From NCBI RefSeq assembly GCF_016406325.1, contig NZ_CP066370.1, forward strand, positions 2,418,001-2,482,000: a stretch of 64,000 nt of DNA, given 5' to 3'. The notes under the pieces were generated by a model. It was not told where the DNA came from. It saw only the letters and a list, made by a program, of their open reading frames with translations, and did not search any database. Both the position numbers and the translations under genes were made by a program. The DNA is from Shewanella putrefaciens. Its GTDB lineage: Bacteria; Pseudomonadota; Gammaproteobacteria; Enterobacterales; Shewanellaceae. Shown in pieces: positions 31,980 through 42,908 of this stretch (positions are counted from its first letter, which is position 1; every line of letters starts with the position of its first letter).

Positions 31980-34349
31980 TCACCCGTGAGCTTCAGCTAA
32001 ATATAGCCATGTATCAATTACGGTGTCAGGATTAAGTGACACAGTATCAATGCCCTGCTCCACTAACCAACCAGCAAAATCAGCATGATCTGATGGGCCT
32101 TGACCGCATATACCAATATAAGCACCTTTCGCTTTAGCTGCTTTAATCGCCATCGATAATAATATCTTAACAGCTTGATCACGCTCATCGAACAGGTGGC
32201 TAATAATGCCTGAGTCACGATCTAAACCGAGCGTTAGCTGAGTTAAATCGTTTGAGCCGATAGAGAAGCCATCGAAGTGTTCAAGGAATTGATCTGCTAA
32301 CAAGGCGTTTGAAGGTACTTCACACATCATAATGACGCGTAAACCGTCTTTACCACGCTCTAAACCTTGCTCAGCCAATAGACCTACAACTTGCTCAGCT
32401 TCTTTCACAGTGCGAACGAATGGGATCATAACTTCAACATTTTTCAGTCCCATGTCATTACGGACACGTTTGATAGCTTCACATTCTAGGGCAAAACAAT
32501 CACGGAAAGATTCAGAGATATAACGGCTTGCACCGCGGAAGCCCAACATTGGGTTTTCTTCTTCTGGCTCGTATCTGTCACCGCCAACTAAGTTTGCGTA
32601 CTCGTTAGACTTAAAGTCTGACATACGCACGATCACCTTCTTCGGATAGAAAGCTGAACCGATAGAGGCGATACCTTCAACCAAACGAGCAATGTAGAAT
32701 TCAACAGGAGATTCATAACCTGCGATCATCTCGTTGATTTCTTCCTGAAGCGCTGCATCTTGTTGGTTAAACTCAAGCAGTGCTTTGGGGTGAATACCAA
32801 TCATACGGTTGATAATGAACTCTAAACGCGCTAGACCCACACCTTCGTTTGGCAAACGGGCAAAATCAAATGCACGATCAGGATTACCCACGTTCATCAT
32901 AATCTTCATTGGTAAGGCTGGCAGTGAGTCAACGCGGTTTGAAATCACTTCAAACTCTTGTTTACCTTCGTAAATAAAGCCAGTATCACCTTCTGCGCAA
33001 GACACTGTCACTAACTGGCCATTTTTGATACGGTCAGTCACGTCACCACAACCTACTACCGCTGGTACACCTAGTTCACGGGCAATAATCGCCGCATGAC
33101 AGGTACGACCGCCACGGTTAGTGACGATGGCGCTGGCGCGCTTCATGATAGGTTCCCAATCAGGGTCGGTCATATCAGTTACTAACACATCGCCGGGTTG
33201 GATTTGATCCATATCCGCGATAGAGGTTAATACCTTAGCCACACCTGAACCCACTTTATGACCAATAGCACGACCTTCAGAGATCACAGCGCCACGGCTC
33301 TTTAAGTGATAACGCTCAATCAGTTGCACATCTTCACGGCTACGAACCGTTTCAGGACGCGCTTGCACGATATACAGTTTGCCATCGTTACCGTCTTTCG
33401 CCCACTCGATGTCCATTGGACGACCGTAGTGTTTTTCGATAACCATGGCTTGTTTAGCCAGTTCCATCACTTCAGCATCATTGATGGAGAATTGACGACG
33501 TTTATCGGCAGCAACGTCCTCAATTTTGACTTGTTTGCCGTGAGCAGCATCATCGGAATACACCATCTGGATGAGCTTGCTACCGATATTACGGCGAACA
33601 ACGGCTTTATGGCCTTGGGATAAAATCGGTTTGTGAACATAGAATTCGTCAGGGTTTACCGCGCCTTGAACGACCATTTCACCCAGACCGAAAGAGGAAG
33701 TGATAAAGACGACATCGTTGTTGCCAGATTCAGTGTCCATAGTGAACATCACGCCTGACGCCGCTTTGTCTGAACGAACCATGCGTTGTACGCCGGCAGA
33801 CAGGGCAACACCGTGGTGTTCGTAACCTTGGTGAACACGGTAAGAAATCGCACGGTCGTTAAAGAGTGACGCGAACACGTGCTTGATAGCCACGAGAACG
33901 GAGTCAAATCCTTTCACGTTTAAGAAGGTTTCTTGCTGACCAGCAAAAGAGGCATCTGGCATGTCTTCTGCGGTGGCAGAAGAACGTACTGCAAATGACG
34001 CATCGCTAGTTTCAGCGGCAAGTTTATCGTAAGCTTCACGAATGGCTTGCTCTAAAGCTGGTTGGAATGGGGTGTCAATCACCCATTGTCTGATCTGTGC
34101 ACCTACTTTTGCCAGTGCATTGACATCATCTACATCCAATGTGGCTAGGATGTCATAAATCTTCTGGTTTACTCCACTTTGTTCAAGGAACTCATTGAAC
34201 GCATAAGAAGTAGTCGCAAATCCGCCAGGTACTTGAACACCGGCATTAGCTAGATTGCTGATCATCTCGCCAAGAGAAGCATTTTTACCGCCAACTAAGT
34301 TGACGTCACCCATGCCTAATTCCTGATACCAGAGTACGTATTGCTGCAC
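31980..34349 (-). CDS. ppsA: Phosphoenolpyruvate synthase
   Basis: A 789-residue gluconeogenic enzyme: pyruvate + ATP + H2O to PEP + AMP + Pi. An N-terminal ATP-grasp PPDK domain has [10 protein letters not shown] and [22 protein letters not shown]. The swivelling phospho-His domain has [17 protein letters not shown] (His418), followed by a C-terminal TIM barrel with [14 protein letters not shown] and ICGQGPSDH. Divergent from ppsR, which controls its activity by reversible phosphorylation. A HexR-like operator lies about 97 bases upstream. Confidence 0.98.
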   Translation of the reverse strand: MQQYVLWYQELGMGDVNLVGGKNASLGEMISNLANAGVQVPGGFATTSYAFNEFLEQSGVNQKIYDILATLDVDDVNALAKVGAQIRQWVIDTPFQPALEQAIREAYDKLAAETSDASFAVRSSATAEDMPDASFAGQQETFLNVKGFDSVLVAIKHVFASLFNDRAISYRVHQGYEHHGVALSAGVQRMVRSDKAASGVMFTMDTESGNNDVVFITSSFGLGEMVVQGAVNPDEFYVHKPILSQGHKAVVRRNIGSKLIQMVYSDDAAHGKQVKIEDVAADKRRQFSINDAEVMELAKQAMVIEKHYGRPMDIEWAKDGNDGKLYIVQARPETVRSREDVQLIERYHLKSRGAVISEGRAIGHKVGSGVAKVLTSIADMDQIQPGDVLVTDMTDPDWEPIMKRASAIVTNRGGRTCHAAIIARELGVPAVVGCGDVTDRIKNGQLVTVSCAEGDTGFIYEGKQEFEVISNRVDSLPALPMKIMMNVGNPDRAFDFARLPNEGVGLARLEFIINRMIGIHPKALLEFNQQDAALQEEINEMIAGYESPVEFYIARLVEGIASIGSAFYPKKVIVRMSDFKSNEYANLVGGDRYEPEEENPMLGFRGASRYISESFRDCFALECEAIKRVRNDMGLKNVEVMIPFVRTVKEAEQVVGLLAEQGLERGKDGLRVIMMCEVPSNALLADQFLEHFDGFSIGSNDLTQLTLGLDRDSGIISHLFDERDQAVKILLSMAIKAAKAKGAYIGICGQGPSDHADFAGWLVEQGIDTVSLNPDTVIDTWLYLAEAHG

Positions 34350-34445
34350 AGTTCTATCTCCGCAAGTTTATTTCAGTGGCCCCTTCACACGAGGGCAACG
34401 GCATTTTACACTCCTGCCGAAGAAGCGTAAATCTATAATTTTATT

Positions 34446-34460
34446 TGTAATTTTATTACT
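34446..34460. promoter_or_regulatory. Candidate HexR operator in the ppsA/ppsR divergent region
   Basis: TGTAATTTTATTACT differs from the HexR palindrome type TGTAATTAAATTACA mainly in the centre and last base. HexR is a KDPG-responsive RpiR-family regulator that represses glycolytic and activates gluconeogenic genes, including ppsA, in gamma-proteobacteria. The site lies upstream of ppsA and 14 bases before the ppsR ATG. Confidence 0.65.
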
Positions 34461-34473
34461 ACAAGAGGTCAGT

Positions 34474-35286
34474 ATGGCACCAAAAGTATTCTACATCTCC
34501 GACGGGACAGCGATCACAGCTGAAGTTTTTGGACATGCAGTTCTCTCGCAATTTCCATTAGAATTTGAGTCACTTACAATTCCATTCGTAGAAACTTTGG
34601 CAAAGGCAGAACAAGTTAAGCGACAAATAAATGATTGTTTTATTACAACAGGTGAACGGCCATTAGTCTTCCATTCCATCGTAAAAGCTGAAATTCGCGA
34701 CATTATTTATTCGAGCGAAGGCGTTGATTATGATTTTTTAAATACCTTTGTGGCCCCACTCGAACAACATTTAGGTGTTTCAGCTTCACCTGTTGTACAC
34801 AGAACCCATGGCAAAGCAAATCACGGCTATGAAGCACGTATCGATGCGATCAATTTCGCCATGGATAATGACGATGGCCAAACCATGAAACATATGGATC
34901 AAGCGGATTTAATTTTGCTGGGGGTTTCTCGCTGCGGTAAAACCCCGTCTAGCTTATATTTATCGATGCAATTTGGTATTAAAGCGGCAAACTACCCTTT
35001 CACTGAAGATGATATGGATAATCTCAAATTACCTGAAGCCCTTAAACGTAATAAGAAAAAACTCTTTGGTTTAACCATTGATCCTGTACGTTTGCATGAA
35101 ATTCGCCAGAGTCGAATGGAAAATAGCCGTTATTCATCACTCAAGCAGTGCCGCTTAGAAGTTAAAGAAGTGGAAATGATGTTTAAACGCGAACGTATTC
35201 CTTATATAGACACGACTAATCATTCTGTGGAAGAAATAGCCACAAAAATATTAGATGTCACAGGCCTTGAACGGCATATGTTCTAG
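34474..35286 (+). CDS. ppsR: PEP synthase regulatory protein (bifunctional kinase/pyrophosphorylase)
   Basis: A 270-residue DUF299 protein that inactivates PpsA by ADP-dependent Thr phosphorylation and reactivates it by Pi-dependent dephosphorylation. Visible features are [12 protein letters not shown] at the N-terminus and the P-loop-like [15 protein letters not shown] (about residues 149-163). Divergent from its target ppsA. It has a strong AAGAGGTC ribosome site. In E. coli ppsA-ppsR-aroH has the same order. Confidence 0.96.
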   Translation: MAPKVFYISDGTAITAEVFGHAVLSQFPLEFESLTIPFVETLAKAEQVKRQINDCFITTGERPLVFHSIVKAEIRDIIYSSEGVDYDFLNTFVAPLEQHLGVSASPVVHRTHGKANHGYEARIDAINFAMDNDDGQTMKHMDQADLILLGVSRCGKTPSSLYLSMQFGIKAANYPFTEDDMDNLKLPEALKRNKKKLFGLTIDPVRLHEIRQSRMENSRYSSLKQCRLEVKEVEMMFKRERIPYIDTTNHSVEEIATKILDVTGLERHMF

Positions 35287-35359
35287 GGCTGTAAAGCCAA
35301 ATACCGTGAGATAAACCGAGTGAATTTAGTTTAAATGAATCTAGCTTAAATCAAATTCA

Positions 35360-35421
35360 TTGCACAGTTGCCGAGAATTAACGCAATTGCCACTGTGCAA
35401 CTCGGTTCGATTCGTTATAAT
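35360..35421 (+). promoter_or_regulatory. Inverted repeat and -10 box before DAHP synthase
   Basis: Nine-base arms TTGCACAGT (35360-35368) and ACTGTGCAA (35392-35400) enclose 23 bases. A second pair, CCGAG at 35371-35375 and CTCGG at 35401-35405, could pair instead. TATAAT follows at 35416-35421 without an obvious -35. This may be an operator. Confidence 0.45.
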
Positions 35422-35468
35422 CCGAGGCAATCTGGCGAAAAGCGCCGCCTGCAAGCTCGGTATTTTGA

Positions 35469-36542
35469 ATGACCATTAAAACTGACGAATTACGTACAAC
35501 CTTATTAGCTAAAGTCATCTCACCTGCACAACTGGCATCTGAGTATCCCTTAACTCAAGATGCAGCCGATTACCTTATCCAACAACGTCGTGAAGTTGAA
35601 GCGATTATCACAGGCGAGGATCAACGTCTGCTCGTGATCATTGGCCCATGTTCAATCCATGATACAAAAGCAGCGCTTGAATACGCCCACCGTTTAGCCG
35701 CTTTGCATCAAGAGTTGAAAGACGATTTGTGTATTCTAATGCGCGTGTATTTTGAAAAACCCCGCACAATTGTTGGCTGGAAAGGACTCATTTCAGATCC
35801 TGATCTTGATGGCACTTTTGAGCCTAACAAAGGGTTGCGTATTGCACGCCAATTATTACAACAAATCACAGAACTGAAATTACCCATAGCCACCGAGTTT
35901 TTAGATATGGTGAACGGCCAATATATAGCCGATTTAATCACTTGGGGCGCCATTGGTGCCCGCACCACGGAAAGCCAAGTCCACCGTGAAATGGCTTCTG
36001 CCCTATCTTGCCCAGTAGGATTTAAAAATGGTACCGACGGCAATATCAATATTGCCGTTGATGCTGTGCGCGCTGCTAAAGTGCCCCATATCTTCTATTC
36101 ACCAGACAAAGATGGCGCCATGTCTGTATACCGCACCCACGGTAATCCGTTTGGACATATCATTCTTCGCGGCGGTAAAAAACCTAATTATCACGCTCAA
36201 GATATTGAAGAAGCACGTTTAAAGTTAGAGTCAGTAGATGTCACTCCGCGTATGGTCGTGGATTTTAGCCACGGAAACAGTGAAAAAAATCATCTCAAGC
36301 AGTTAATTGTAGCGGAGTCGATCATGGCACAAATGCGGGCGGGCAGTACCGCTATCGCGGGTATCATGGCCGAAAGTTTCTTACAAGAAGGCAATCAAAA
36401 AGTGGTTGACGGCCAAGCCCTATGTTACGGCAAAAGTATCACTGACGCCTGCTTACACTGGGATGACTCTGAAAAGCTATTACGGGATCTCGCCAATGCT
36501 TCTCGGGAAAGACGTGAATTACTAATGTTAGATGGACAATAA
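35469..36542 (+). CDS. 3-deoxy-7-phosphoheptulonate (DAHP) synthase, AroF/G/H class
   Basis: A 357-residue class I DAHP synthase, joining PEP and erythrose-4-phosphate as the first step of aromatic biosynthesis. Motifs are LVIIGPCSIHD, MRVYFEKPRT, GWKGLISDPDLDG, GARTTESQVHREMASAL, FKNGTDG and DFSHGNSEKNH, which carry the metal and substrate ligands. Which amino acid inhibits it cannot be read safely from the sequence. Synteny with E. coli ppsA-ppsR-aroH suggests the AroH slot. The next gene is separated by a terminator. Confidence 0.95.
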   Translation: MTIKTDELRTTLLAKVISPAQLASEYPLTQDAADYLIQQRREVEAIITGEDQRLLVIIGPCSIHDTKAALEYAHRLAALHQELKDDLCILMRVYFEKPRTIVGWKGLISDPDLDGTFEPNKGLRIARQLLQQITELKLPIATEFLDMVNGQYIADLITWGAIGARTTESQVHREMASALSCPVGFKNGTDGNINIAVDAVRAAKVPHIFYSPDKDGAMSVYRTHGNPFGHIILRGGKKPNYHAQDIEEARLKLESVDVTPRMVVDFSHGNSEKNHLKQLIVAESIMAQMRAGSTAIAGIMAESFLQEGNQKVVDGQALCYGKSITDACLHWDDSEKLLRDLANASRERRELLMLDGQ

Positions 36543-36563
36543 ATCACTAAACAGTTTCAACAC

Positions 36564-36588
36564 AAAGCTTCCTTCGGGGAGCTTTTTT
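36564..36588 (+). terminator. Terminator of DAHP synthase
   Basis: An 8-bp stem with one bulged T, a 5-nt TTCGG loop and a T-run, 21 bases after the stop. Confidence 0.8.
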
Positions 36589-36696
36589 ATTAAATAGCAG
36601 AATCTCTATTGTTATAACCTCAGTGGTTTCTATGATTCAGGGATAAAACTCTCTATAATTTTGCCTCTTTAAAAACGCATAACCTCAGGTTGCCGT

Positions 36697-37128
36697 ATGC
36701 CCAATTCACCCGATGCTGCTAGTCCAAGTTTCCCCGATGATATCGCACACAGAATTAATCAATCCGAAGCCCGTGTCATTAAGGCCGTTTTTCCTTCCAT
36801 CACCAACCATCACAATACCTTATTTGGTGGTGAAGCATTAGCATGGATGGATGAAACTGCCTTTATTGCGGCCACCCGCTTCTGCCGAAAAGCACTCGTC
36901 ACAGTAAGCTCAGACAGAATTGATTTTAAAAAGCCGATCCCCGCTGGCACACTAGCGGAACTTATCGCCCGAGTGATCCATGTGGGGAATACCTCGTTAA
37001 AAGTCGAGGTAAACATCTTCGTTGAAGATATGTACCATGATCATCGAGAGCATGCTATTCGCGGAGTATTCACCTTTGTTGCGGTAGACGAACAACGAAA
37101 TCCCACACAAGTTTGGACTAAAGAATAA
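36697..37128 (+). CDS. Acyl-CoA thioesterase, hot-dog fold (YciA/BACH type)
   Basis: A 143-residue cytoplasmic thioesterase that hydrolyses acyl-CoA. The hot-dog helix carries HHNTLFGGEALAWMDETAFIAA with the catalytic Asn/Gly/Asp region (N, GG, D), followed by strands with DRIDFKKPIPAG. Chain-length preference cannot be told. Single gene between the DAHP synthase terminator and a long inverted repeat. Confidence 0.88.
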   Translation: MPNSPDAASPSFPDDIAHRINQSEARVIKAVFPSITNHHNTLFGGEALAWMDETAFIAATRFCRKALVTVSSDRIDFKKPIPAGTLAELIARVIHVGNTSLKVEVNIFVEDMYHDHREHAIRGVFTFVAVDEQRNPTQVWTKE

Positions 37129-37146
37129 TATTTAAGCAATAACCTA

Positions 37147-37193
37147 GCGTACTTGAGCCGCTAAAATAAGCACAGTTTCACACTCAAGTACGC
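37147..37193. repeat. 11-bp perfect inverted repeat with 25-base loop
   Basis: Arms 37147-37157 and 37183-37193 are exact reverse complements. It starts 19 bases after the thioesterase stop. A short T-run follows at a distance, so it may end that transcript or be a regulatory structure upstream of the response regulator. Confidence 0.55.
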
Positions 37194-37349
37194 GACATTT
37201 TTCGCGCCAGAATATCTAGACTCCATTATAACAACCAGAAACATATAAAAATTTTGTCGCAGTTCTTGCATAAAGCAATAGGATCCCTGATTACTTTTCT
37301 GTTACATTGGATTTAATCTTCACGCGCCACATAGATAATCAAAAAAGCC

Positions 37350-38012
37350 ATGAAGCAAGAAAACTTAAATATTATTATCGCAGATGATCATCCATTGTTC
37401 AGAAATGCACTACGTCAAGCATTGACCAGTGCCTTTGAGCAAGCCAAATGGTATGAAGCCGACAGTGCCGAAGCCTTACAAACGGTTTTGGATACACATG
37501 ATGTAAGCTACGACTTGGTTTTACTCGACTTACAAATGCCCGGCTCACACGGCTATTCGACATTGATCCATTTACGTTCTCACTATCCTGAGCTTCCCGT
37601 TGTGGTGATTTCTGCCCATGAGGATATCAATACAATTAGCCGAGCAATCCATTACGGCAGCAGTGGGTTTATTCCTAAATCTGCATCGATGGAAACGCTA
37701 AAAGAAGCGCTGAGTGCCGTATTGTTTGGGGATATTTGGTTACCTGCTGGTGCTGAAATCATTCCCATTGAAGATGATGATATCGATAAAATGGCAAGTA
37801 AACTGTCGGATCTGACTCCACAGCAATATAAAGTGCTGCAAATGTTTGCCGAAGGTTTACTCAATAAACAAATCGCCTATGACTTAGGTGTATCTGAAGC
37901 GACCATTAAGGCCCATGCCACCGCTATCTTCAGAAAATTAGGCGTTCGTAACCGTACTCAAGCGGTTATTGCTCTAGCCCAGTTAGAAATGGATAAAGTC
38001 GATTTATCTTAA
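37350..38012 (+). CDS. NarL/LuxR-family response regulator
   Basis: A 220-residue regulator. The receiver domain has ADDHPLFRNAL and the phospho-acceptor Asp60 in LVLLDLQMPG. The C-terminal LuxR helix-turn-helix has LTPQQYKVLQMFAEGLLNKQ and VSEATIKAHATAIFRKLGV. No histidine kinase is adjacent, so it is an orphan by position. It resembles the CrbR regulators of acetyl-CoA synthetase expression known from Vibrio and Pseudomonas, but I cannot assign this from sequence alone. Confidence 0.88.
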   Translation: MKQENLNIIIADDHPLFRNALRQALTSAFEQAKWYEADSAEALQTVLDTHDVSYDLVLLDLQMPGSHGYSTLIHLRSHYPELPVVVISAHEDINTISRAIHYGSSGFIPKSASMETLKEALSAVLFGDIWLPAGAEIIPIEDDDIDKMASKLSDLTPQQYKVLQMFAEGLLNKQIAYDLGVSEATIKAHATAIFRKLGVRNRTQAVIALAQLEMDKVDLS

Positions 38013-38042
38013 TGTTTAAATCCATTTAAGAATCGTATCCAT

Positions 38043-38072
38043 AAAAATGCCGCTGATATCAGCGGCATTTTT
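38043..38072. terminator. Bidirectional terminator, response regulator/cysB
   Basis: A 13-bp stem with ATAT loop and A5/T5 ends, between two convergent genes. Confidence 0.92.
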
Positions 38073-38094
38073 TACATCTCCAAAAGAGAAAATA

Positions 38095-39120
<1,026 letters not shown>

Positions 39121-39300
39121 CTAAATCACACTCAGCTATAATGAATTGTTATAGTATATAGTAAAAATTAAAGCAAATAGGAATATAGAACATAACCCTG
39201 AAGATTCATACGACAGAAATGATAACCTAGGCTAAGATAACTATGCTAGTTTATTGATTTATTGTAGCATTAGCTCAATTGAATAAATAATGGAACATCT

Positions 39301-40080
39301 ATGACATTCACCTTTGTTCTGATCCTCATCGGTGCACTTTTACTGCTTGTTATCGGAATTAACGTTATACAACAACAAAAAGAGCGCGCTGAGGCGGAGC
39401 GCCGCATTGAATTTGCCCGTCAAAGGGCCATTATTGATGAAACAGAAACGGTACTATCCAATACAGGGATGATACCTTGCAGTACACACATCATTCTGGT
39501 GCTGTACCGCCGAGTGCAAGATGCATTAGAGATCGCAACTACCCTAAGCGCAAACCAGCAACAGGGGGATTATCAACGCCGCCTTGCCGATCTCAAAAAC
39601 CAAATTGCAACATTGCAATCTAACACACCTCAAGTCCCTCCCATTGAGAATTTTAGATTGCCCGATAATGACAAACAAATTTTAGCGCTAGTGCAAACCT
39701 TAAAGAAATTAAAAGCCATTTTACGCGCGGAACACAATAAGGGAAGAGTCGATCCGAGTGTATTTGCCCAAGAAGAAAATCGCATTGATAGCTTACAACT
39801 TAGGATCAATGTTGACTCTATGTTGTCCCGCGCTCGGGCAGCAAGCTTTATGAAGCAATATGGGTCTTCCAAACAAATGGTCACTAAAGCCTTAGCAACA
39901 TTACACGCTATTAAAGCTCAAACCCCTAATGATCCATTTATTGGTCGTAAAGTTGATGAAGCAAAGCTCTTGCTAGATGAGATTATGGGCGCACAAAAAC
40001 AATCAGAGCCAAGCTCACCAAAACCTAAAAACGAAGAAGACGATATTGATATGTTATTTCAGCCGAAAAAGAAGTGGTAA
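39301..40080 (+). CDS. Membrane-anchored coiled-coil hypothetical protein
   Basis: I do not recognise a named family. Of 259 residues, about 3-23 form one transmembrane helix (FVLILIGALLLLVIGINV). The next stretch, QQQKERAEAERRIEFARQR, starts a long charged helical region, so the main body probably faces the cytoplasm. Residues 60-220 are helix-rich with a Pro break near 113-121. The C-terminus is acidic then basic: EEDDIDMLFQPKKKW. The DMLF tail resembles short peptide motifs that bind partner proteins. Monocistronic between cysB and topA. Confidence 0.75.
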   Translation: MTFTFVLILIGALLLLVIGINVIQQQKERAEAERRIEFARQRAIIDETETVLSNTGMIPCSTHIILVLYRRVQDALEIATTLSANQQQGDYQRRLADLKNQIATLQSNTPQVPPIENFRLPDNDKQILALVQTLKKLKAILRAEHNKGRVDPSVFAQEENRIDSLQLRINVDSMLSRARAASFMKQYGSSKQMVTKALATLHAIKAQTPNDPFIGRKVDEAKLLLDEIMGAQKQSEPSSPKPKNEEDDIDMLFQPKKKW

Positions 40081-40134
40081 CATTGCCTTCAGCGTTTATG
40101 TTCAACACATCACTTACGACAAATTAATAAAAAC

Positions 40135-40167
40135 AAAAAGGCCAAGCTTCAATAGCTTGGCCTTTTT
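40135..40167. terminator. Bidirectional terminator between the coiled-coil gene and topA
   Basis: A 14-bp perfect stem (40135-40148 and 40154-40167), 5-nt loop and A5/T6 ends between convergent genes. Confidence 0.94.
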
Positions 40168-40265
40168 TACAACTCGATAAGCTCACGCAACCATTAAATT
40201 TTAGCTAATCAAGCATACTCACACGACACAACTTGCAAATATGCTTTATCTAAAAAATTAATCAA

Positions 40266-42908
40266 TTACGCTTTTTTACTTTTTTTAGCCGTTGACTCAC
40301 TCACCCACTTACCATTGATGTAATGCGCAGACCAGCCTGTCGCTTTACCGTCAACTTCAGTAGCAACGTATTGCTCTTTTGTTTTACGGCTAAATTTCAC
40401 AGCAGCCTTATTGCCCTCGTCATCACAGATTGGCGCATCTGCAAGGTACTGGTACTTAGGCCACAGCAATTCACGGTATTTCACCAATTCTTCCACTAAT
40501 GGCGCTCTCGTTTCCCGTGATTTAGGGAAAGTACTGGCCGCTAAGAAGATACCTGCGGCACCATCACGTAAGACAAAATGCGCGTCAGATTTGCTGCATT
40601 TGAGCTCTGGTAAGTAAATGGGATCTTCTTTTGGCGGCGCTGCCTCACCATTTTTCAGTAACTTACGAGTATTTTTACATTCTTCGTTAGTACAGCCAAA
40701 ATATTTACCAAAACGACCATTCTTTAATTCCATATCATGGCCACAGCGATCACACTCAATCAATGGGCCTTCATAACCTTTGATCTTAAATTGGCCTTCT
40801 TCAACCTCATAACCTTCACAAATCGGATTGTTACCGCAAACGTGTAACTTACGCTTCTCATCGATCAGGTAACTGTCCATTGCCGTGCCGCAGATACCAC
40901 AGCGGTGCTTCGCACGCAATGCATCTGTTTCAGCATCTTCACTATTTTCGCTAATCGCCTCAACACCAGGCGTTAAGTTCATCGTCGTCTTACAGCGTTC
41001 TTTGGGGGGCAACTCATAACCAGAACAACCAAGGAAAACACCAGTTGTACCAGTACGGATCCCCATAGGACGACCACAAGTTGGGCACTTGATATCCGTC
41101 ATCACCATTTGGTTAAGACGCATGCCACCTTCTTCAGGATCACGCTCCGCTTTTTCTAATTGCTTAGTAAAGTCAGCATAGAAACCATCAAGCACTTTTT
41201 TCCAATCTAATTCGCCGCGAGCCACATCATCTAATGTTTGCTCCATGCTGGCGGTAAAGTCATAACTCATTAAATCAGCAAAACTACTGACTAATCGTTC
41301 ACTGACAATTTCACCCATTTTTTCGGCATAGAAACGACGATTCTCGACTTTTACATAACCACGATCTTGAATCGTTGAAATGATGGTTGCATAGGTTGAT
41401 GGGCGGCCAATGCCACGTTTTTCTAATTCTTTAACTAAAGAAGCTTCACTGTATCGTGCTGGCGGCTTAGTAAAATGTTGTTTAGGCTGTAACTCTTTCA
41501 ACGCTAATACATCGCCCTGTGACACGAATGGCAATGTATTATCTTCTTCATTTTTCTTCTTGAGCACGGTTTGTACCCGTGTCCAACCATCAAAACGCAG
41601 CGTTCGTCCCGTGGCTTTTAATTCGTAATCGCCCGCTTTCACCGTTAATTTGGTTGCATCATATTGTGCTGGTGTCATCTGACAAGAAACAAACTGACGC
41701 CAAATAAGCTCATACAAACGCTGAGCGTCACGCTCCATATCGGTTAGATCTGTGGCCTCTACGTGGACATTTGATGGACGAATCGCCTCATGAGCCTCTT
41801 GTGCCCCTTCCTTTGAACCATAACGAATAGGTTCTGCAGGTAGATATTTGGCACCAAATGCTTTACCAATCATATCACGCACACTTTCGAGTGCTTCTTG
41901 GCTCAAATTGGTTGAGTCAGTACGCATATAAGTGATATGGCCTGCTTCATAAAGTCGCTGAGCCATCATCATGGTTTTCTTAACACCAAACCCTAAACGG
42001 GTACTCGCAGCCTGCTGCAAAGTTGAGGTGATAAAAGGGGCTGAAGGTTTACTTTGTGTCGCTTTATCTTCGCGGGAAATGACTTTAAAGCTCGCTGAAG
42101 ATAAAGCCTGCACGGCAGCTAATGCTTGTTGCTCATTGATGGGTTCAAAAGCTGAATCTAAATGCTTAACCACTTCCATCCGCAGCGATTCTTCTGCGGG
42201 TGTAGTTAACTGGGCATGTACATCCCAAAATTCTTCTGGCACAAAGGCTTTGATTTCACTTTCTCGCTCAACCACTAAGCGAACTGCGACGGATTGGACT
42301 CGACCCGCTGACAAGCCTCGCGCCACCTTTTTCCATAAGAGTGGTGACACCATAAAGCCCACCACACGGTCTAAAAAGCGGCGGGCTTGTTGGGCATTAA
42401 CCATGTTAGTGTCGAGTGTCGACGGTTTGCTAAAAGCATCTTGAATCGCAGACTTAGTAATTTCGTTAAAAACAACACGTTGATACCGTGAAGGATCACC
42501 ACCAATCACCTCTTGCAAATGCCAGGCGATAGCTTCTCCCTCACGGTCTAAGTCGGTTGCGAGATAGATTTGGTCAGCAGAATCGGCAAGTGCCTGTAAC
42601 TCTTTAACGACCTTTTCTTTACCTGGCAAAATTTGGTACTTAGCCGCCCAGCCCTTTTCAGGGTTAACGCCCATGCGAGACACCAGCGCTTGCTGATCCT
42701 TCACCTTTTTATATTGAGCTTTTTCTTCTGGCGACATCTTCTTAACTTCGGCAGCAGATTTAACCTTTTCATTGCCTTCTGAAGTCGATGATGTCGGCAG
42801 ATCTCGGATGTGACCTACGCTCGATTTAACGATGAATTCTTTGCCAAGATATTTATTAATAGTCTTAGCTTTGGCCGGTGATTCGACAATAACTAGCGAT
42901 TTACCCAT
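40266..42908 (-). CDS. topA: DNA topoisomerase I
   Basis: An 880-residue type IA topoisomerase that relaxes negative supercoils. The TOPRIM domain starts [20 protein letters not shown] and includes [13 protein letters not shown]. The active-site Tyr is in [13 protein letters not shown] (Tyr327). The C-terminal part carries several four-Cys zinc ribbons, for example [17 protein letters not shown] and [10 protein letters not shown]. The tail is Lys-rich. Length is close to E. coli TopA (865). Confidence 0.98.
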   Translation of the reverse strand: MGKSLVIVESPAKAKTINKYLGKEFIVKSSVGHIRDLPTSSTSEGNEKVKSAAEVKKMSPEEKAQYKKVKDQQALVSRMGVNPEKGWAAKYQILPGKEKVVKELQALADSADQIYLATDLDREGEAIAWHLQEVIGGDPSRYQRVVFNEITKSAIQDAFSKPSTLDTNMVNAQQARRFLDRVVGFMVSPLLWKKVARGLSAGRVQSVAVRLVVERESEIKAFVPEEFWDVHAQLTTPAEESLRMEVVKHLDSAFEPINEQQALAAVQALSSASFKVISREDKATQSKPSAPFITSTLQQAASTRLGFGVKKTMMMAQRLYEAGHITYMRTDSTNLSQEALESVRDMIGKAFGAKYLPAEPIRYGSKEGAQEAHEAIRPSNVHVEATDLTDMERDAQRLYELIWRQFVSCQMTPAQYDATKLTVKAGDYELKATGRTLRFDGWTRVQTVLKKKNEEDNTLPFVSQGDVLALKELQPKQHFTKPPARYSEASLVKELEKRGIGRPSTYATIISTIQDRGYVKVENRRFYAEKMGEIVSERLVSSFADLMSYDFTASMEQTLDDVARGELDWKKVLDGFYADFTKQLEKAERDPEEGGMRLNQMVMTDIKCPTCGRPMGIRTGTTGVFLGCSGYELPPKERCKTTMNLTPGVEAISENSEDAETDALRAKHRCGICGTAMDSYLIDEKRKLHVCGNNPICEGYEVEEGQFKIKGYEGPLIECDRCGHDMELKNGRFGKYFGCTNEECKNTRKLLKNGEAAPPKEDPIYLPELKCSKSDAHFVLRDGAAGIFLAASTFPKSRETRAPLVEELVKYRELLWPKYQYLADAPICDDEGNKAAVKFSRKTKEQYVATEVDGKATGWSAHYINGKWVSESTAKKSKKA

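Noticed and set aside
41971..42444. 157-codon frame opposite topA
   Set aside because: Shadow of the topA core domain; low-complexity Ser/Thr/Lys translation and no ribosome site.
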